Source: Paraburkholderia hospita
GTDB taxonomy: Bacteria > Pseudomonadota > Gammaproteobacteria > Burkholderiales > Burkholderiaceae
Direction of reading: 5' to 3'
DNA length: 64,000 nucleotides
Assembly: GCF_002902965.1 (NCBI RefSeq)
Contig: NZ_CP026106.1
Span: forward strand, 1,798,001 to 1,862,000
The notes beneath the pieces were generated by a model that saw nothing but the letters and a program-made list of their open reading frames with translations, did not search any database and was not told where the DNA came from. The translations under genes were made by a program, and so were the position numbers. Shown here piece after piece: positions 8,203 to 17,543 of this stretch (within the stretch, counting starts at the first letter, position 1; the number at the start of each line of letters is the position of its first letter).

Positions 8203-8841
8203 ATGACAAGCCTTCCGATCCTTTCCGCGAACGTCCTGTTCGCCTACTCCGCGTATTTCGTCGGCACGGCGAGTCCCGGGCCGAGCAATCTGGCCATCAT
8301 GTCGATCGCGTCCACGGACGGGCGTAAGGCCGCGTTCGCGTTCGCCGCGGGCGTCGTGTGCGGCTCGTGCTTCTGGGCGATGCTGGCGGCGCTCGGGCTG
8401 TCGGCGGCGCTGCTGGCGTTCTCGGGAGCGATGGTCGGGCTGAAGATTTTCGGCGGCTGCTATCTGCTGTGGCTCGCGTTCAAGTCGGGCCGCGCGGCAT
8501 TGCAGCCGCGTGCTGCCCGCACGCAAGCGGCGGGGACGCATCTGCCGTTGCGCCGCATCTACGCGCGCGGCTTGCTGCTGCATCTGACGAACCCGAAGGC
8601 GATTCTCGTGTGGATTTCGGTGGTGGCGCTCGCGTCGCCTGCAAACGGCGGCGCGCCGCACATGCTGACCATCGTCGCCGGATGCCTCGCGATCGGCATG
8701 CTGGTGTTCGGCAGCTATGCGGCGCTGTTCTCGACACCGCTCGCGCGCCGCGTGTACCTGTCGATTCGCCGCTGGCTCGACGGCGGCCTCGCGATCGTCT
8801 TCGGCCTGGCGGGTTTGAAGCTGTTGACGTCGCGCGCGTGA
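8203..8841 (+). CDS. LysE/RhtB family amino-acid exporter
   Basis: A 212-residue inner-membrane protein with about six hydrophobic segments. The family signature GTASPGPSNLAIMSIASTDG lies at residues 20-39 and the second-half motif LLLHLTNPKAILVW near residues 125-138. Members export amino acids such as lysine, homoserine or threonine by proton antiport. The substrate cannot be predicted here. It stands alone, 128 bases after the GST-like gene. Confidence 0.88.
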   Translation: MTSLPILSANVLFAYSAYFVGTASPGPSNLAIMSIASTDGRKAAFAFAAGVVCGSCFWAMLAALGLSAALLAFSGAMVGLKIFGGCYLLWLAFKSGRAALQPRAARTQAAGTHLPLRRIYARGLLLHLTNPKAILVWISVVALASPANGGAPHMLTIVAGCLAIGMLVFGSYAALFSTPLARRVYLSIRRWLDGGLAIVFGLAGLKLLTSRA

Positions 8842-8865
8842 TTGTTCAGACCGCGTGCGCGCCCA

Positions 8866-9867
8866 TTATTTTTCCCAGTAACACACGACGCCCTGCTTCG
8901 CGCTGCTGTCCGACGCATACGGCACGAAACCTTTGGCACGGCTGCGCGCGAACACACGGCGCGCTTTCGCGGCCGCATCGCAACCGCCGACATAGTCGAG
9001 CGTCGCGATCCAGAACGCGTGTCCGTTTGGCCTGAGCGCCAACGCTTTCCACGCGCCCAGTTCCGCTTCCGCCGCAGCGTCGTACTTCGGCGCATACACC
9101 TCTTCGTGCGCGACGCCATCGAGCAGTGATGCGAACGCGATGCCGCCCGTCATGCCTTCGCGCGTCGTGCGGCCGGTGGCGTTCTGCATCACGAAGACGA
9201 GTGCCGGGTATTTCTCGCGCAGCTTGCGCACGAGATCGAGGCCGCCCTGCGCACACGCGGCGTCGCAAGGGCCGTTGCGCGTCGCCGTACCGTGCTCGAC
9301 GATTTCGAGGTTGTCGAGGTAGAAGCCGTCCGCGCCCTGCGCGACCAGACGCGGCGCGACGTAATCGACGATAAGCCGCTGGTAATCGGCATTCGACAGA
9401 TTCATCCACGTCTCCTGCCGGTAGCCGCGGTACGTGCCCGCGTGCGCCGCCTTGTTCGCCTTGCACGATACGAAGCCTTCCGGCACGTCGCGCCAGTACG
9501 AGCGATACGTCTCGCACGATCCGAGATTCAGGTAGCTCAGCACGATGTTGCCGCCGTCGTTCTTGAGCGCAGCGACTTCGGCGGGCGTGAAGTTGTCCGC
9601 GTCGGGATCGAGATCGACGTCGATGACACGAAAAGTCGACGCCGCGCGTGTCATGCTGCCTAGCGCCGCTGCATCGCCGTAGTACGACATCCACGGCGAC
9701 GCGTCGAACGCGCGGGTCTGCACGAGGTCAATGGGTTGATCCGCAGACTGCGATGGCGGCGCAGCGACGCTTGCGCCAGCCAGCGACAACGCCAACGTCA
9801 ACGCCGCAACCAGCCCGGCACAAAACCGCTGTGCGCCATCAAACGCGCACTTCAACTCTCCGTCCAC
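8866..9867 (-). CDS. secreted GH114-type endo-alpha-1,4-polygalactosaminidase-like protein
   Basis: A 333-residue protein with a signal peptide (hydrophobic stretch LVAALTLALSLAGASVA at about residues 19-35). The remainder is a TIM-barrel of the GH114/TM1410 family, with IDVDLDPD, NIVLSYLNLGSCE, GADGFYLDNLE and HEEVYAPKYD as the conserved acidic strand ends. Relatives hydrolyse galactosamine-rich polysaccharides, and the family also includes hydrolase domains linked to Pel polysaccharide. It could trim an exopolysaccharide. The neighbouring c-di-GMP enzyme gene, 72 bases upstream on the same strand, is suggestive only. Confidence 0.75.
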   Translation of the reverse strand: MDGELKCAFDGAQRFCAGLVAALTLALSLAGASVAAPPSQSADQPIDLVQTRAFDASPWMSYYGDAAALGSMTRAASTFRVIDVDLDPDADNFTPAEVAALKNDGGNIVLSYLNLGSCETYRSYWRDVPEGFVSCKANKAAHAGTYRGYRQETWMNLSNADYQRLIVDYVAPRLVAQGADGFYLDNLEIVEHGTATRNGPCDAACAQGGLDLVRKLREKYPALVFVMQNATGRTTREGMTGGIAFASLLDGVAHEEVYAPKYDAAAEAELGAWKALALRPNGHAFWIATLDYVGGCDAAAKARRVFARSRAKGFVPYASDSSAKQGVVCYWEK

Positions 9868-9938
9868 GCATCGCTCGCAAGGGAAGAAACGAGCGCCAGT
9901 GTAACCGCCTCGCGTGAACGAACTGCAAGCAGCATCGA

Positions 9939-12257
9939 TCAGTTGCCCGCCTGCAGCCGCTGCGCCTCGCGCGCGAACTCGCCCGGCACGACGGGCCGGC
10001 CGAACAGGTAGCCCTGCTGCCGCTCACAGCCGATCGAGCGCAGAAACGCCGCCTGCTCGCTCGTTTCGACGCCCTCCGCCGTCACGTTCATCCCGAGCGA
10101 ATGCGCCATTGCAACGACGGCATGCGTGATCGCCACGGCATCGCGATGCTCGGGCAAGCCCGCGACGAACGAACGGTCGACCTTCAGGCTATGCAACGGA
10201 AAACGCTTCAGATACGACAGCGACGAATAGCCGGTGCCGAAATCGTCGACGGAAATGCGCACGCCCATGCGCGCGAGCGTCGTCAGGAGCGGCATGACGG
10301 TGTCGCTGTCGCTCATCAGCACGCCTTCCGTGATCTCCAGTTCGAGCGCCGACGCCGCCAGCCCCGCGCGCTCCAGACTCAGCGCCACATGCTCGATCAG
10401 CTCGCCGTTGATCTGACGCGGCGACAGGTTCACGGCCATCATCAGATGCGGCGTGATCGTTCTGCGCCATTCGACGGCCTGCAGGCACGCGTTCTCCAGC
10501 ACCCAGCGGCCGATGTCGATGATGAGGCCGGTGTCTTCGGCGACGGGAATGAATTCCGCGGGCGACACATGGCCCAGCTCGCCGTTATGCCAGCGCAACA
10601 GCGCCTCGGCGCCGACGATGCGCCCCGTCGCCCCCTCGACGATCGGCTGATACGCGAGGCTCAGTTCGTCGGCGACGAGCGCGCGCCGCAGCGACTGTTC
10701 GATCGCGAAGCGCCGTTGCAAACGCTCGCTCAACTCGGCTGTGAAGAACTGGAAGTTGTTGCGGCCGCGCTGCTTCGCGTTGTACATCGCGGAGTCGGCG
10801 TTGCGCATCAGCGTCTGCGCGTCGCGTCCGTCGTTGGGAAACAGGCTGATGCCGATCGACGCGCCAAGGTAATACTCGTTGCCGCCGACCGCGAACGGCA
10901 TCGCGATCGTATCGAGCACGCGCTGCGCGAGCGAAGTCAGGAACGATTCGTCGCCGTAGTCGCCCGTCGCGATCACGAACTCGTCGCCGCCGACGCGCGC
11001 GAGCGTGTCCTCGCTGCGCACGCAGGTCGCGAGCCGCGCGGCGACGCTGCATAACAGCGCATCGCCCGCTTCGTGGCCGGCGATGTCGTTGACTTTCTTG
11101 AAGCCGTCGAGATCGACGAACAGCACGGCCAGTCTCGTCACGGCGGGTTGAGACGCATCGGCTTCATGCCCTTCGACGCCCGCATGCGGCGCGAGCAGCG
11201 CGCTCATCCGGTCGGCGAGAAACGCGCGGTTGTAGAGCCCTGTCAGCGAATCGCGCGTCGCGAGGTGCTGCAGTTGCGCACGCGCCGAGCGCACCGCGCT
11301 GATGTCGTTGAACGATACGAGCACGGCGTTCGGTTCGGTCTCGCCCGGCCTGACGATGGGTACGACGTTCTCGGTGATCCAGATCGATTCGCCACACGTC
11401 AGCTCGAGCCGCAGCGTCATGCCGACCACGGGTTTGCCCGTGCGCAGCACGCGCTGCGTCGGCTGCTCGCCTGACTCGACGGGCGAGCCGTCTTCCCAGT
11501 ACGCGGCGCGAATCACCTTGTAGATATCCTGGCCGATCACTTCGCCCGTCGCGCGCAGCATGCGCCGCGCGCTCGGATTGCAGGCGAGCACGATGCCTTC
11601 GCGCGTCTGCACGACGATGCCTTCGTTCAGATGATCGACGACGAGCCGGTGATGCTCCTCGCTTTCCGCGAGGCGCTTGCGCATCAGCTCCTGATGGACG
11701 GCAAGGCCTACGCTGTGGCCGATCTCGTGCAGCAAGGCGTGTTCATCTTCGTCCGGACGCCGGCGCCTGTCGTAGTAGACGCCGAACGCGCCCAGCACCT
11801 GACCCGCGTCGTCCTCGAACGGCACCGACCAGCAGGCGCGCAGCCCGAGCGGCAGCGCGAGATGCCGGTAGTCGGCCCATAGCGGATCGCTTTCGATGTC
11901 CTCGACGATCACCAGCCGCCGGTCGTGCATTGCCGTGCCGCAGGAACCGGCGCACGGGCCGATCGACATGCCGTCGATGGCCGCGCTGTAATGCGCCGGC
12001 AGCGACGGCGACGCGCCGACGCGCACGGTGACGCCATCGGTATCGAGCACAAGGATCGAGCACCGCGAGCCCTCGCCTAGCAGCGTTTCGGCGCGGCGGC
12101 ACACTTCCGCCAGCAGCTCGGGCAACGGCGTGCTGCGCGTGAGCAGGCGCAATACGCTCTGCTCCGATGCCAGCACCTCGGCGGCCAGATCGGACCGGTG
12201 GCGAGTGCTTTCGGATGGCTTATCAGTCGCGATGTCTGCAGTCACTGGACGACTCAT
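9939..12257 (-). CDS. GAF-PAS-GGDEF-EAL cyclic di-GMP signalling protein
   Basis: I start at MSRPVTAD (12257), which has GGGAG seven bases upstream; an ATG 24 bases earlier lacks a site. Domain order over 772 residues is GAF (about 35-185), PAS (about 200-320), GGDEF (about 335-500) and EAL (about 520-765). The cyclase motif is intact (RVGGDEF) and preceded at the usual five-residue spacing by RSED, an RxxD inhibitory site. The phosphodiesterase motif is also intact (EALLRW, NLSPRQ, DDFGTGYSSL, and Glu in TAEGVET). There are no membrane segments, so it is a cytosolic sensor able in principle both to make and to degrade c-di-GMP. Confidence 0.92.
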   Translation of the reverse strand: MSRPVTADIATDKPSESTRHRSDLAAEVLASEQSVLRLLTRSTPLPELLAEVCRRAETLLGEGSRCSILVLDTDGVTVRVGASPSLPAHYSAAIDGMSIGPCAGSCGTAMHDRRLVIVEDIESDPLWADYRHLALPLGLRACWSVPFEDDAGQVLGAFGVYYDRRRRPDEDEHALLHEIGHSVGLAVHQELMRKRLAESEEHHRLVVDHLNEGIVVQTREGIVLACNPSARRMLRATGEVIGQDIYKVIRAAYWEDGSPVESGEQPTQRVLRTGKPVVGMTLRLELTCGESIWITENVVPIVRPGETEPNAVLVSFNDISAVRSARAQLQHLATRDSLTGLYNRAFLADRMSALLAPHAGVEGHEADASQPAVTRLAVLFVDLDGFKKVNDIAGHEAGDALLCSVAARLATCVRSEDTLARVGGDEFVIATGDYGDESFLTSLAQRVLDTIAMPFAVGGNEYYLGASIGISLFPNDGRDAQTLMRNADSAMYNAKQRGRNNFQFFTAELSERLQRRFAIEQSLRRALVADELSLAYQPIVEGATGRIVGAEALLRWHNGELGHVSPAEFIPVAEDTGLIIDIGRWVLENACLQAVEWRRTITPHLMMAVNLSPRQINGELIEHVALSLERAGLAASALELEITEGVLMSDSDTVMPLLTTLARMGVRISVDDFGTGYSSLSYLKRFPLHSLKVDRSFVAGLPEHRDAVAITHAVVAMAHSLGMNVTAEGVETSEQAAFLRSIGCERQQGYLFGRPVVPGEFAREAQRLQAGN

Positions 12258-12348
12258 GGTTGCACTCCCTTCATGCAACAACGGCAGACGGACGTGCGCC
12301 GCGTATCAGGGTTTATACGGAGCGCGTGGCCGTGGACGTGCAACGCTG

Positions 12349-13182
12349 CTACTTTACATGCGGATCGAATGGCCTCGCCTCGATCCCGCCGCGCTTCGCG
12401 ACGATCGCCGTCGATTCCGGTATTTCCTGCCACCAGCCTTCCAGGTCGACGAGCGGCTCCGACAGCACGAGGAACGCGTCTGCGCCGACGGCGGCCAGAC
12501 GTGGATCATCAGGATACAACTCCATCAGATGTCGGATCGACGTGCTGTGGTAGAGCGAGCGCGACTGCCGCTCGCTCGAATAGCGCGCCGACACGATCTG
12601 CTCGCCGTCCGTCGCGCAGACGGTCATGTTCAGCGGCGCCTCGATGCCGTGCCGCCGCCCCGTCTCCTCGACGAAACCCGCCATGCGCTCCAGTGCGAGC
12701 ACGGGGTCGATTTCGAGCCCGAACGTGAGCGCGAGAAAGAACATGACTTCGGAATCCGTCGAGCCTTCGATCGATGCGAACAGGTCCGGGTCGATCCCGA
12801 GCATCAGGTCGCGCCGCACTTTAGGATAGTCCCGCACGAGGCCGTTGTGCATGAAGAGCCAGCGGCCGTGGCGAAACGGATGGCAGTTGGTTTCCTGCGA
12901 AGGGGTATCCGTCGCCGCGCGGATATGCGCGACGAACAGCGACGCGCGCACGGCCCGCGCGGCGTCGCGCAGATTGCGGTCGCTCCACGCGGGATGCGCG
13001 CAGCGGTAGCGGAACGGGATGTCAGTTGGATGGCCGTACCAGCCGACGCCGAAGCCGTCGCCGTTGGTGGTGGTCTGCCCGAGCCGCGAATGCAGGCTCT
13101 GGTCGATCAGCGAATGCTTGGCCCGGAACAGCACGGCTTCGAGCTGAATCGGGTTTCCTGTGTAAGCCAGCCAGCGGCACAT
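12349..13182 (-). CDS. class II glutamine amidotransferase domain protein (YafJ type)
   Basis: A 277-residue protein beginning MCRWLAYTG. Cys2 becomes the N-terminal nucleophile after Met removal, as in Ntn-type glutamine amidotransferases. Other family motifs seen are NGDGFGVGWYG near residue 40, FVAHIRAAT near 84, NCHPFRHGRWLFMHNG near 98 and STDSEVMFFLAL near 140. The family releases ammonia from glutamine. The acceptor for YafJ-like stand-alone proteins is unknown. Monocistronic. Confidence 0.88.
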   Translation of the reverse strand: MCRWLAYTGNPIQLEAVLFRAKHSLIDQSLHSRLGQTTTNGDGFGVGWYGHPTDIPFRYRCAHPAWSDRNLRDAARAVRASLFVAHIRAATDTPSQETNCHPFRHGRWLFMHNGLVRDYPKVRRDLMLGIDPDLFASIEGSTDSEVMFFLALTFGLEIDPVLALERMAGFVEETGRRHGIEAPLNMTVCATDGEQIVSARYSSERQSRSLYHSTSIRHLMELYPDDPRLAAVGADAFLVLSEPLVDLEGWWQEIPESTAIVAKRGGIEARPFDPHVK

Positions 13183-13276
13183 GATCGCTCTCCTCGATGA
13201 AAAACGCCTACGCCCGCGCCGGTTTCAAACGGTTCACATCCGGGTCACGTCCGCTTCGTATCCGGTGCTCATTCGT

Positions 13277-13948
13277 TCAGCCGCCCGCCCGGCCACTGGC
13301 GATCGGCGTAAGAAACTCGGCCAGCCCCGTCAAGATGATCTGCACGCCAATGCAGAGCAGCAAAAATGCGGACACGCGCAGCGCCACCTTGGTGCCTTCC
13401 TTGCCCAGATAGCGGCCGAGGGTCGCGGCGTGGTTGTACGTGAACCAGACTGCGAGCATGACAAGAATCGAAATCGTCACGGACGCGATCGACGACATCA
13501 CGAACTCCGACAGCTTGTGGCTGCGGTTCGCGTTCAGCGCGATGGCCGTCGCCATCGTGCCGGGGCCCGTCGTGAGCGGCACCGTCAGCGGAAAGAATGC
13601 CTTCGACATCGCGTTGTCGGGATCGACGGGCTTCACGGCCGCCTCGTTCGGCTGACGTTCCGGCGCATTGAGCATATTCCACGCGCTGACGGCCACGGCA
13701 AGACCGCCGCCGATGCGCAGCGCTTCCATTGAAATGCCGAAGAAATGCAGGATCGGCGTGCCGACAAAGAATACGACCAGCAGCACGAAGAACGCATTGA
13801 GGGAAACCCGCTTGGCGAGCGCGGCGCGTTCCGCGTCCGTCAGCGAATCCGTTCGGTCGAGAAACACGAAGGCGATCGCGATCGGATTGATGATGCTGAT
13901 CAACCCGGTGAAGCCAAACAGAATCTCCGAAATCAGGCTCGAAATCAT
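13277..13948 (-). CDS. MarC family integral membrane protein
   Basis: I choose the start at MISSLISEILFGFTGLISII (223 residues); the open frame upstream is charged and unlike the family. Six hydrophobic segments and the MarC motifs (INPIAIAFVFLDRTD and FFPLTVPLTTGPGTMATAIA) are present. The central part is long, with a Pro/Glu-rich loop (ERQPNEAAVKPVD) between membrane segments. MarC proteins were once linked to multiple antibiotic resistance but have no proven substrate. The ribosome site is weak. Confidence 0.85.
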   Translation of the reverse strand: MISSLISEILFGFTGLISIINPIAIAFVFLDRTDSLTDAERAALAKRVSLNAFFVLLVVFFVGTPILHFFGISMEALRIGGGLAVAVSAWNMLNAPERQPNEAAVKPVDPDNAMSKAFFPLTVPLTTGPGTMATAIALNANRSHKLSEFVMSSIASVTISILVMLAVWFTYNHAATLGRYLGKEGTKVALRVSAFLLLCIGVQIILTGLAEFLTPIASGRAGG

Positions 13949-14261
13949 CGATGAATTTGCTCTTTGATGGTTTTGATTTTTGCGCCGCGCAACGGAGCAT
14001 GAGGGCCGACCAGTGTATATGCAACGAATTCCACACGCCACGCGGGAGGCACCTTCTTCATGCAATGCAGCACGCCTGCGATGCATGCCGATGCCCACAG
14101 GCACTGCGTTTGCGCACGTTCCTTTCAATATACCTGCATATTTTTGGCGACCTTTACCGGAATGTGGCAAGAGGCATACAGTCGGTGCGCGGTATCCCAG
14201 TCGTTACTTCAGGAATTGACGTTCATCGAGACCGGCTCATTCTCATTCGAGGAGTTGTCCC

Positions 14262-14474
14262 ATGTCATTTCGTCTGCTCGCCGTGCTGCCGTTCATCGGC
14301 ATTCTGCTCGGCGTTCCGTTCGTCAACCGCGTCGAGCCGCTCGTGCTCGGCATGCCGTTCGTGCTTGCGTGGATCGTCATGTGGGTGGTGCTCAGTTCGG
14401 TCATTATGGCCATCATCTACCGGCTCGATCCTGTGAACCGGCAGGCTTCGTCCGGCGAGGAGGTGCGTTCATGA
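14262..14474 (+). CDS. DUF3311 small membrane subunit paired with an SSS symporter
   Basis: A 70-residue protein with two transmembrane segments (LLAVLPFIGILLGVPFVN and VLAWIVMWVVLSSVIMAIIY). GAGGAG precedes its start. Its stop overlaps the start of the symporter gene by ATGA. DUF3311 proteins are regularly encoded immediately before sodium:solute symporters and are thought to be accessory subunits. Confidence 0.88.
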   Translation: MSFRLLAVLPFIGILLGVPFVNRVEPLVLGMPFVLAWIVMWVVLSSVIMAIIYRLDPVNRQASSGEEVRS

Positions 14475-15949
14475 GCAGCGCCCTCGCAATCATCGTCGCC
14501 GTCACGCTGTTCGCGCTCTATCTCGGCGTGCGTGCCCGCCATGGGCATGACATGAGCCTCGAGCAATGGACGGTGGGCGGCCGCAGCTTCGGCACCGCGT
14601 TCGTGTTCCTGTTGATGGCGGGTGAGATCTACACGACGTTCACCTTCCTTGGCGGCAGCGGTTTTGCATATGGCAAGGGGGCGCCCGTCTATTACATCCT
14701 CGCGTATGGGACGCTGGCGTATGTGCTGTCGTACTGGATGCTGCCGCCTGTCTGGCGATTTGCGAAGACGCATCGCGTCGTGTCGCAGCCGCATTTCTTT
14801 ACGCGCAAGTACGATAGCGCGTCGCTTGGGGTGCTGGTTGCCGTCGTTGACGTTGCCGCGCTGATTCCGTATCTCGTGCTGCAACTCAAGGGGCTGGGCA
14901 TTATTGTGTCGACGGCTTCCTATGGCGCGATTTCGTCGTCGGCGGCGATCTGGATCGGCGCGGGCGTGGTGACGGTCTATGTCATTGTGTCGGGCGTGCG
15001 CGGCTCGGCGTGGAACTCGGTCGTCAAGGACATGCTGATACTTGGCATCGTGCTGTTTCTCGGGATCTATCTGCCGATGCATTACTACGGTGGCCTCGGG
15101 CAGATGTTTCATGCGATCGATGTGGCGCGGCCTGGTTTTCTCACGTTCCCTGAGAAAGGTTCGAGCGTTACGTGGTTTCAGTCGACTGTGCTGCTCACGG
15201 CGCTTGGGTTTTTCATGTGGCCGCATACGTTCGGGTCTGTTTTTACCGCGAAGGATGAACGCATCTTTCGGCGTAATGCGATTGTGCTGCCGCTTTATCA
15301 GTTGATCTTGCTGTTTGTGTTTTTTGTCGGGTTTGCTGCGGCGTTGAAGGTGCCAGGGCTTAAGGGCGGCGATATCGATCTTTCGCTGTTCAAGCTGTCG
15401 TTGCAGACTTTTGATCCGTGGTTCGTTGGGGTGATTGGTGCAGCAGGCGTGCTGACGGCGCTCGTGCCCGGTTCGATGATCCTCACTACGGCTTCGACGC
15501 TGCTCGCCAATGATATTTATCGTGGGCTCGTGCAGCGGAATGCTTCTGATGAGACTGTTGCGAAGCTTGCGCGGGTTTGCGTGCCGGTGGTCGCGGTTGT
15601 TGCTGTTCTGTTTACGCTGCATGGCGGCGAGACCATTGTTGCGCTGCTTTTGATGGGGTATAGCTTTGTTACGCAACTGTTTCCTGCCGTTATTTGCAGT
15701 CTCGCGCCGCGGAATCGGGCGACGAAACAAGGGGCGTTTTGTGGGATTCTGGTCGGGGTCGCTGTCGTTGCTGTGACGACTATCTTCAAGTTGAGTGTCG
15801 GGCAGTTGATGCCGTTTTTGCCAGATGCCTTGAAGGACGTCAATATTGGGTTTGTTGCGCTGGCGGTGAACCTTGTCGTGTTTGTTGTTGTTAGTGCGGT
15901 TACGCAGCCGCAAGCTGAAACAGATCAGTCTCGCGTGCAGACGCGTTAG
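14471..15949 (+). CDS. sodium:solute symporter (SSS family, monocarboxylate/MctP-like)
   Basis: A 492-residue inner-membrane transporter with about 13 hydrophobic segments. The start at 14471 is set by overlap with the DUF3311 gene. SSS features include WTVGGRSFGTAFVFLLMAGE near the N-terminus, the GxxxYG-like loop after it, and the LVPGSMILTTASTLLANDIY motif in the second half. The partnership with DUF3311 is typical of MctP-like carriers of pyruvate, lactate or other short monocarboxylates. From about 15100 on, codon use shifts towards T-ending codons compared with the start of the gene. Confidence 0.87.
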   Translation: MSSALAIIVAVTLFALYLGVRARHGHDMSLEQWTVGGRSFGTAFVFLLMAGEIYTTFTFLGGSGFAYGKGAPVYYILAYGTLAYVLSYWMLPPVWRFAKTHRVVSQPHFFTRKYDSASLGVLVAVVDVAALIPYLVLQLKGLGIIVSTASYGAISSSAAIWIGAGVVTVYVIVSGVRGSAWNSVVKDMLILGIVLFLGIYLPMHYYGGLGQMFHAIDVARPGFLTFPEKGSSVTWFQSTVLLTALGFFMWPHTFGSVFTAKDERIFRRNAIVLPLYQLILLFVFFVGFAAALKVPGLKGGDIDLSLFKLSLQTFDPWFVGVIGAAGVLTALVPGSMILTTASTLLANDIYRGLVQRNASDETVAKLARVCVPVVAVVAVLFTLHGGETIVALLLMGYSFVTQLFPAVICSLAPRNRATKQGAFCGILVGVAVVAVTTIFKLSVGQLMPFLPDALKDVNIGFVALAVNLVVFVVVSAVTQPQAETDQSRVQTR

Positions 15950-15969
15950 GTTTTTGTGTGTTGCTGGCG

Positions 15970-16800
15970 GCGCATTTTGTTGTGGTTTGCCTGGTGCGGC
16001 GCTGGCATCCGGGTTTTGTCTTCGTGGCTCGGCCGGTTTGGTTTTTTGGGGTTTTCGCCGGCATCCGCGTATTGCCTTCGTGCTTCAAGCGTCGCCCCTG
16101 TGCGGGGCGGCACCTACTTTTCTTTGCCGCCGCAAAGAAAAGTAGGCAAAAGAAAGCGGCTAACACCGCCAGTTCTAGTTCTTGCCTGAGGGCCCCCAAA
16201 GGGTCCTATGCTTCACACGGCAACGTATCTGTCCGCCTGCGTTGCCAACGCTTTGTATGAGCGCCTCACCCGCTTCAAATACCCCTGCACGGGCAAGCGG
16301 CAGCGAATGGTATGTGCCGCCCAGGTGGCAAACTGTGTGTAGGTTGTCGGGTCGTATAGCTTGGCGCTCTTACAGGGCGGAACGCGTGCGCTATCAGTCC
16401 GAAGTGAGGCGTGTGAGGTGCTACGGCCTACACACAGTTTGCCACCTGGGCGGCAGCGGAATATCTGGCACGGTGTGCCGTGACGCGGGTGCGTGAAGTG
16501 GGTGAGGCGCACCCCAAGAGCGTTGGCAACGAACATGGGTCACGTGATTGCCGTGTGAAGCGTAAGACCCTTTGGGGGCCCTCAGGCAGGAAGAAGATCT
16601 AGCCGTGTTAGCCGCTTTCTTTTGCCTACTTTTATTTGCGGCGGCAAAGAAAAGTAGGTGCCGCCCCGCACAGGGGCGACGCTTGAAGCACGAAGGCATA
16701 ACGCGGATGCCCGCGAAAACCCCAAAAAAACCAAACCGACCGAGCCACGAAGGCATAACGCTGGATGCCAGCGCAAACCACAAACAAACCATCCAGCCCG
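15970..16800. repeat. about 830-bp imperfect palindromic intergenic element
   Basis: The two halves are reverse complements centred near 16386. The outer arms 16020-16200 and 16570-16752 match almost perfectly, including a block around CCCCTGTGCGGGGCGGCACC (left) and its complement near 16660. The inner arms at about 16313-16340 and 16427-16456 match again, with diverged sequence between. Only about 80 central bases are unpaired. It fills the gap between two convergent genes (symporter and cobM). Several spurious ORFs cross it, but none has a ribosome site. It looks like a repeated Burkholderia-group intergenic element, not a gene or an insertion sequence; no transposase is present. Confidence 0.75.
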
Positions 16801-16820
16801 CGCCGCGAAAAAAAACCTTT

Positions 16821-17543
16821 CTACTTCGAATACAAAGTCGAATCCGCAAAATGCTCCGCATCGAGCACCCGCCCAACCAGTATCAACGCGGTACGCTGAA
16901 TATCCATCCCCTGCAACCTCTCAACAATATCAGCAAGCGTACCAACAACCTTCTCCTCATCCGGCCAGCTAGCCCGATAAACCACCGCGACGGGACAGTC
17001 GCCACCGTAGTGAGGCGTCAGCTCATCGACAATACTAGCAATATGCCGCACCCCAAGATGAATCGCCATCGACGCGCGATGCCGCGCAAGATCCGCAAGC
17101 TGCTCCCCTTCAGGCATCGAAGTCTTCCGCGCATATCTCGTGAGAATCAACGTCTGCGACACATCCGGCAACGTCAACTCAACCCCAAGCGCGGCCGCGC
17201 AGGCCGCCGTAGCTGTCACACCCGGCACGATCTCATACGGAATCCCAAGCGCCCGCAAGCGGCGAATCTGCTCCCCAATCGCGCCATACAACGACGGGTC
17301 GCCCGAATGCACACGCGCGACGTCCTGCCCCTTCGCATGCGCGTCGGCAAGCAGACCAACGATCCCATCCAGATCGAGCTCGGCCGTATTCACCACCTTT
17401 TCGGCGACATTACCGCTCAACACGGCTTCAGGCACAAGCGAACCGGCATACAGAATCACCGGACACGTGCGCACCAGGCGCTGCCCCTTCACCGTGATCA
17501 GTTCAGGATCACCCGGTCCCGCGCCGATAAAAAACACCGTCAT
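16821..17543 (-). CDS. cobM: precorrin-4 C(11)-methyltransferase
   Basis: A 240-residue SAM-dependent tetrapyrrole methylase. It starts [20 protein letters not shown], the family's P-loop-like motif, and carries YAGSLVPEAVL and VHSGDPSLYGAIGEQ. It methylates C11 of precorrin-4 to give precorrin-5. The start overlaps the cobK stop (ATGA), making it the last gene of cobL-cbiD-cobK-cobM. The large palindrome follows immediately. Confidence 0.93.
   Translation of the reverse strand: MTVFFIGAGPGDPELITVKGQRLVRTCPVILYAGSLVPEAVLSGNVAEKVVNTAELDLDGIVGLLADAHAKGQDVARVHSGDPSLYGAIGEQIRRLRALGIPYEIVPGVTATAACAAALGVELTLPDVSQTLILTRYARKTSMPEGEQLADLARHRASMAIHLGVRHIASIVDELTPHYGGDCPVAVVYRASWPDEEKVVGTLADIVERLQGMDIQRTALILVGRVLDAEHFADSTLYSK

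Noticed and set aside
14150..14200. Possible sigma54 promoter (TGGCAAGAGGCATAC) before the DUF3311 gene
   Set aside because: The GG and GC elements are not at the required spacing; the second element reads AC.
15900..16260. ORFs inside the palindromic element
   Set aside because: They appear symmetrically in both arms because of the inverted repeat, lack ribosome sites, and read like repeat-derived spurious proteins.
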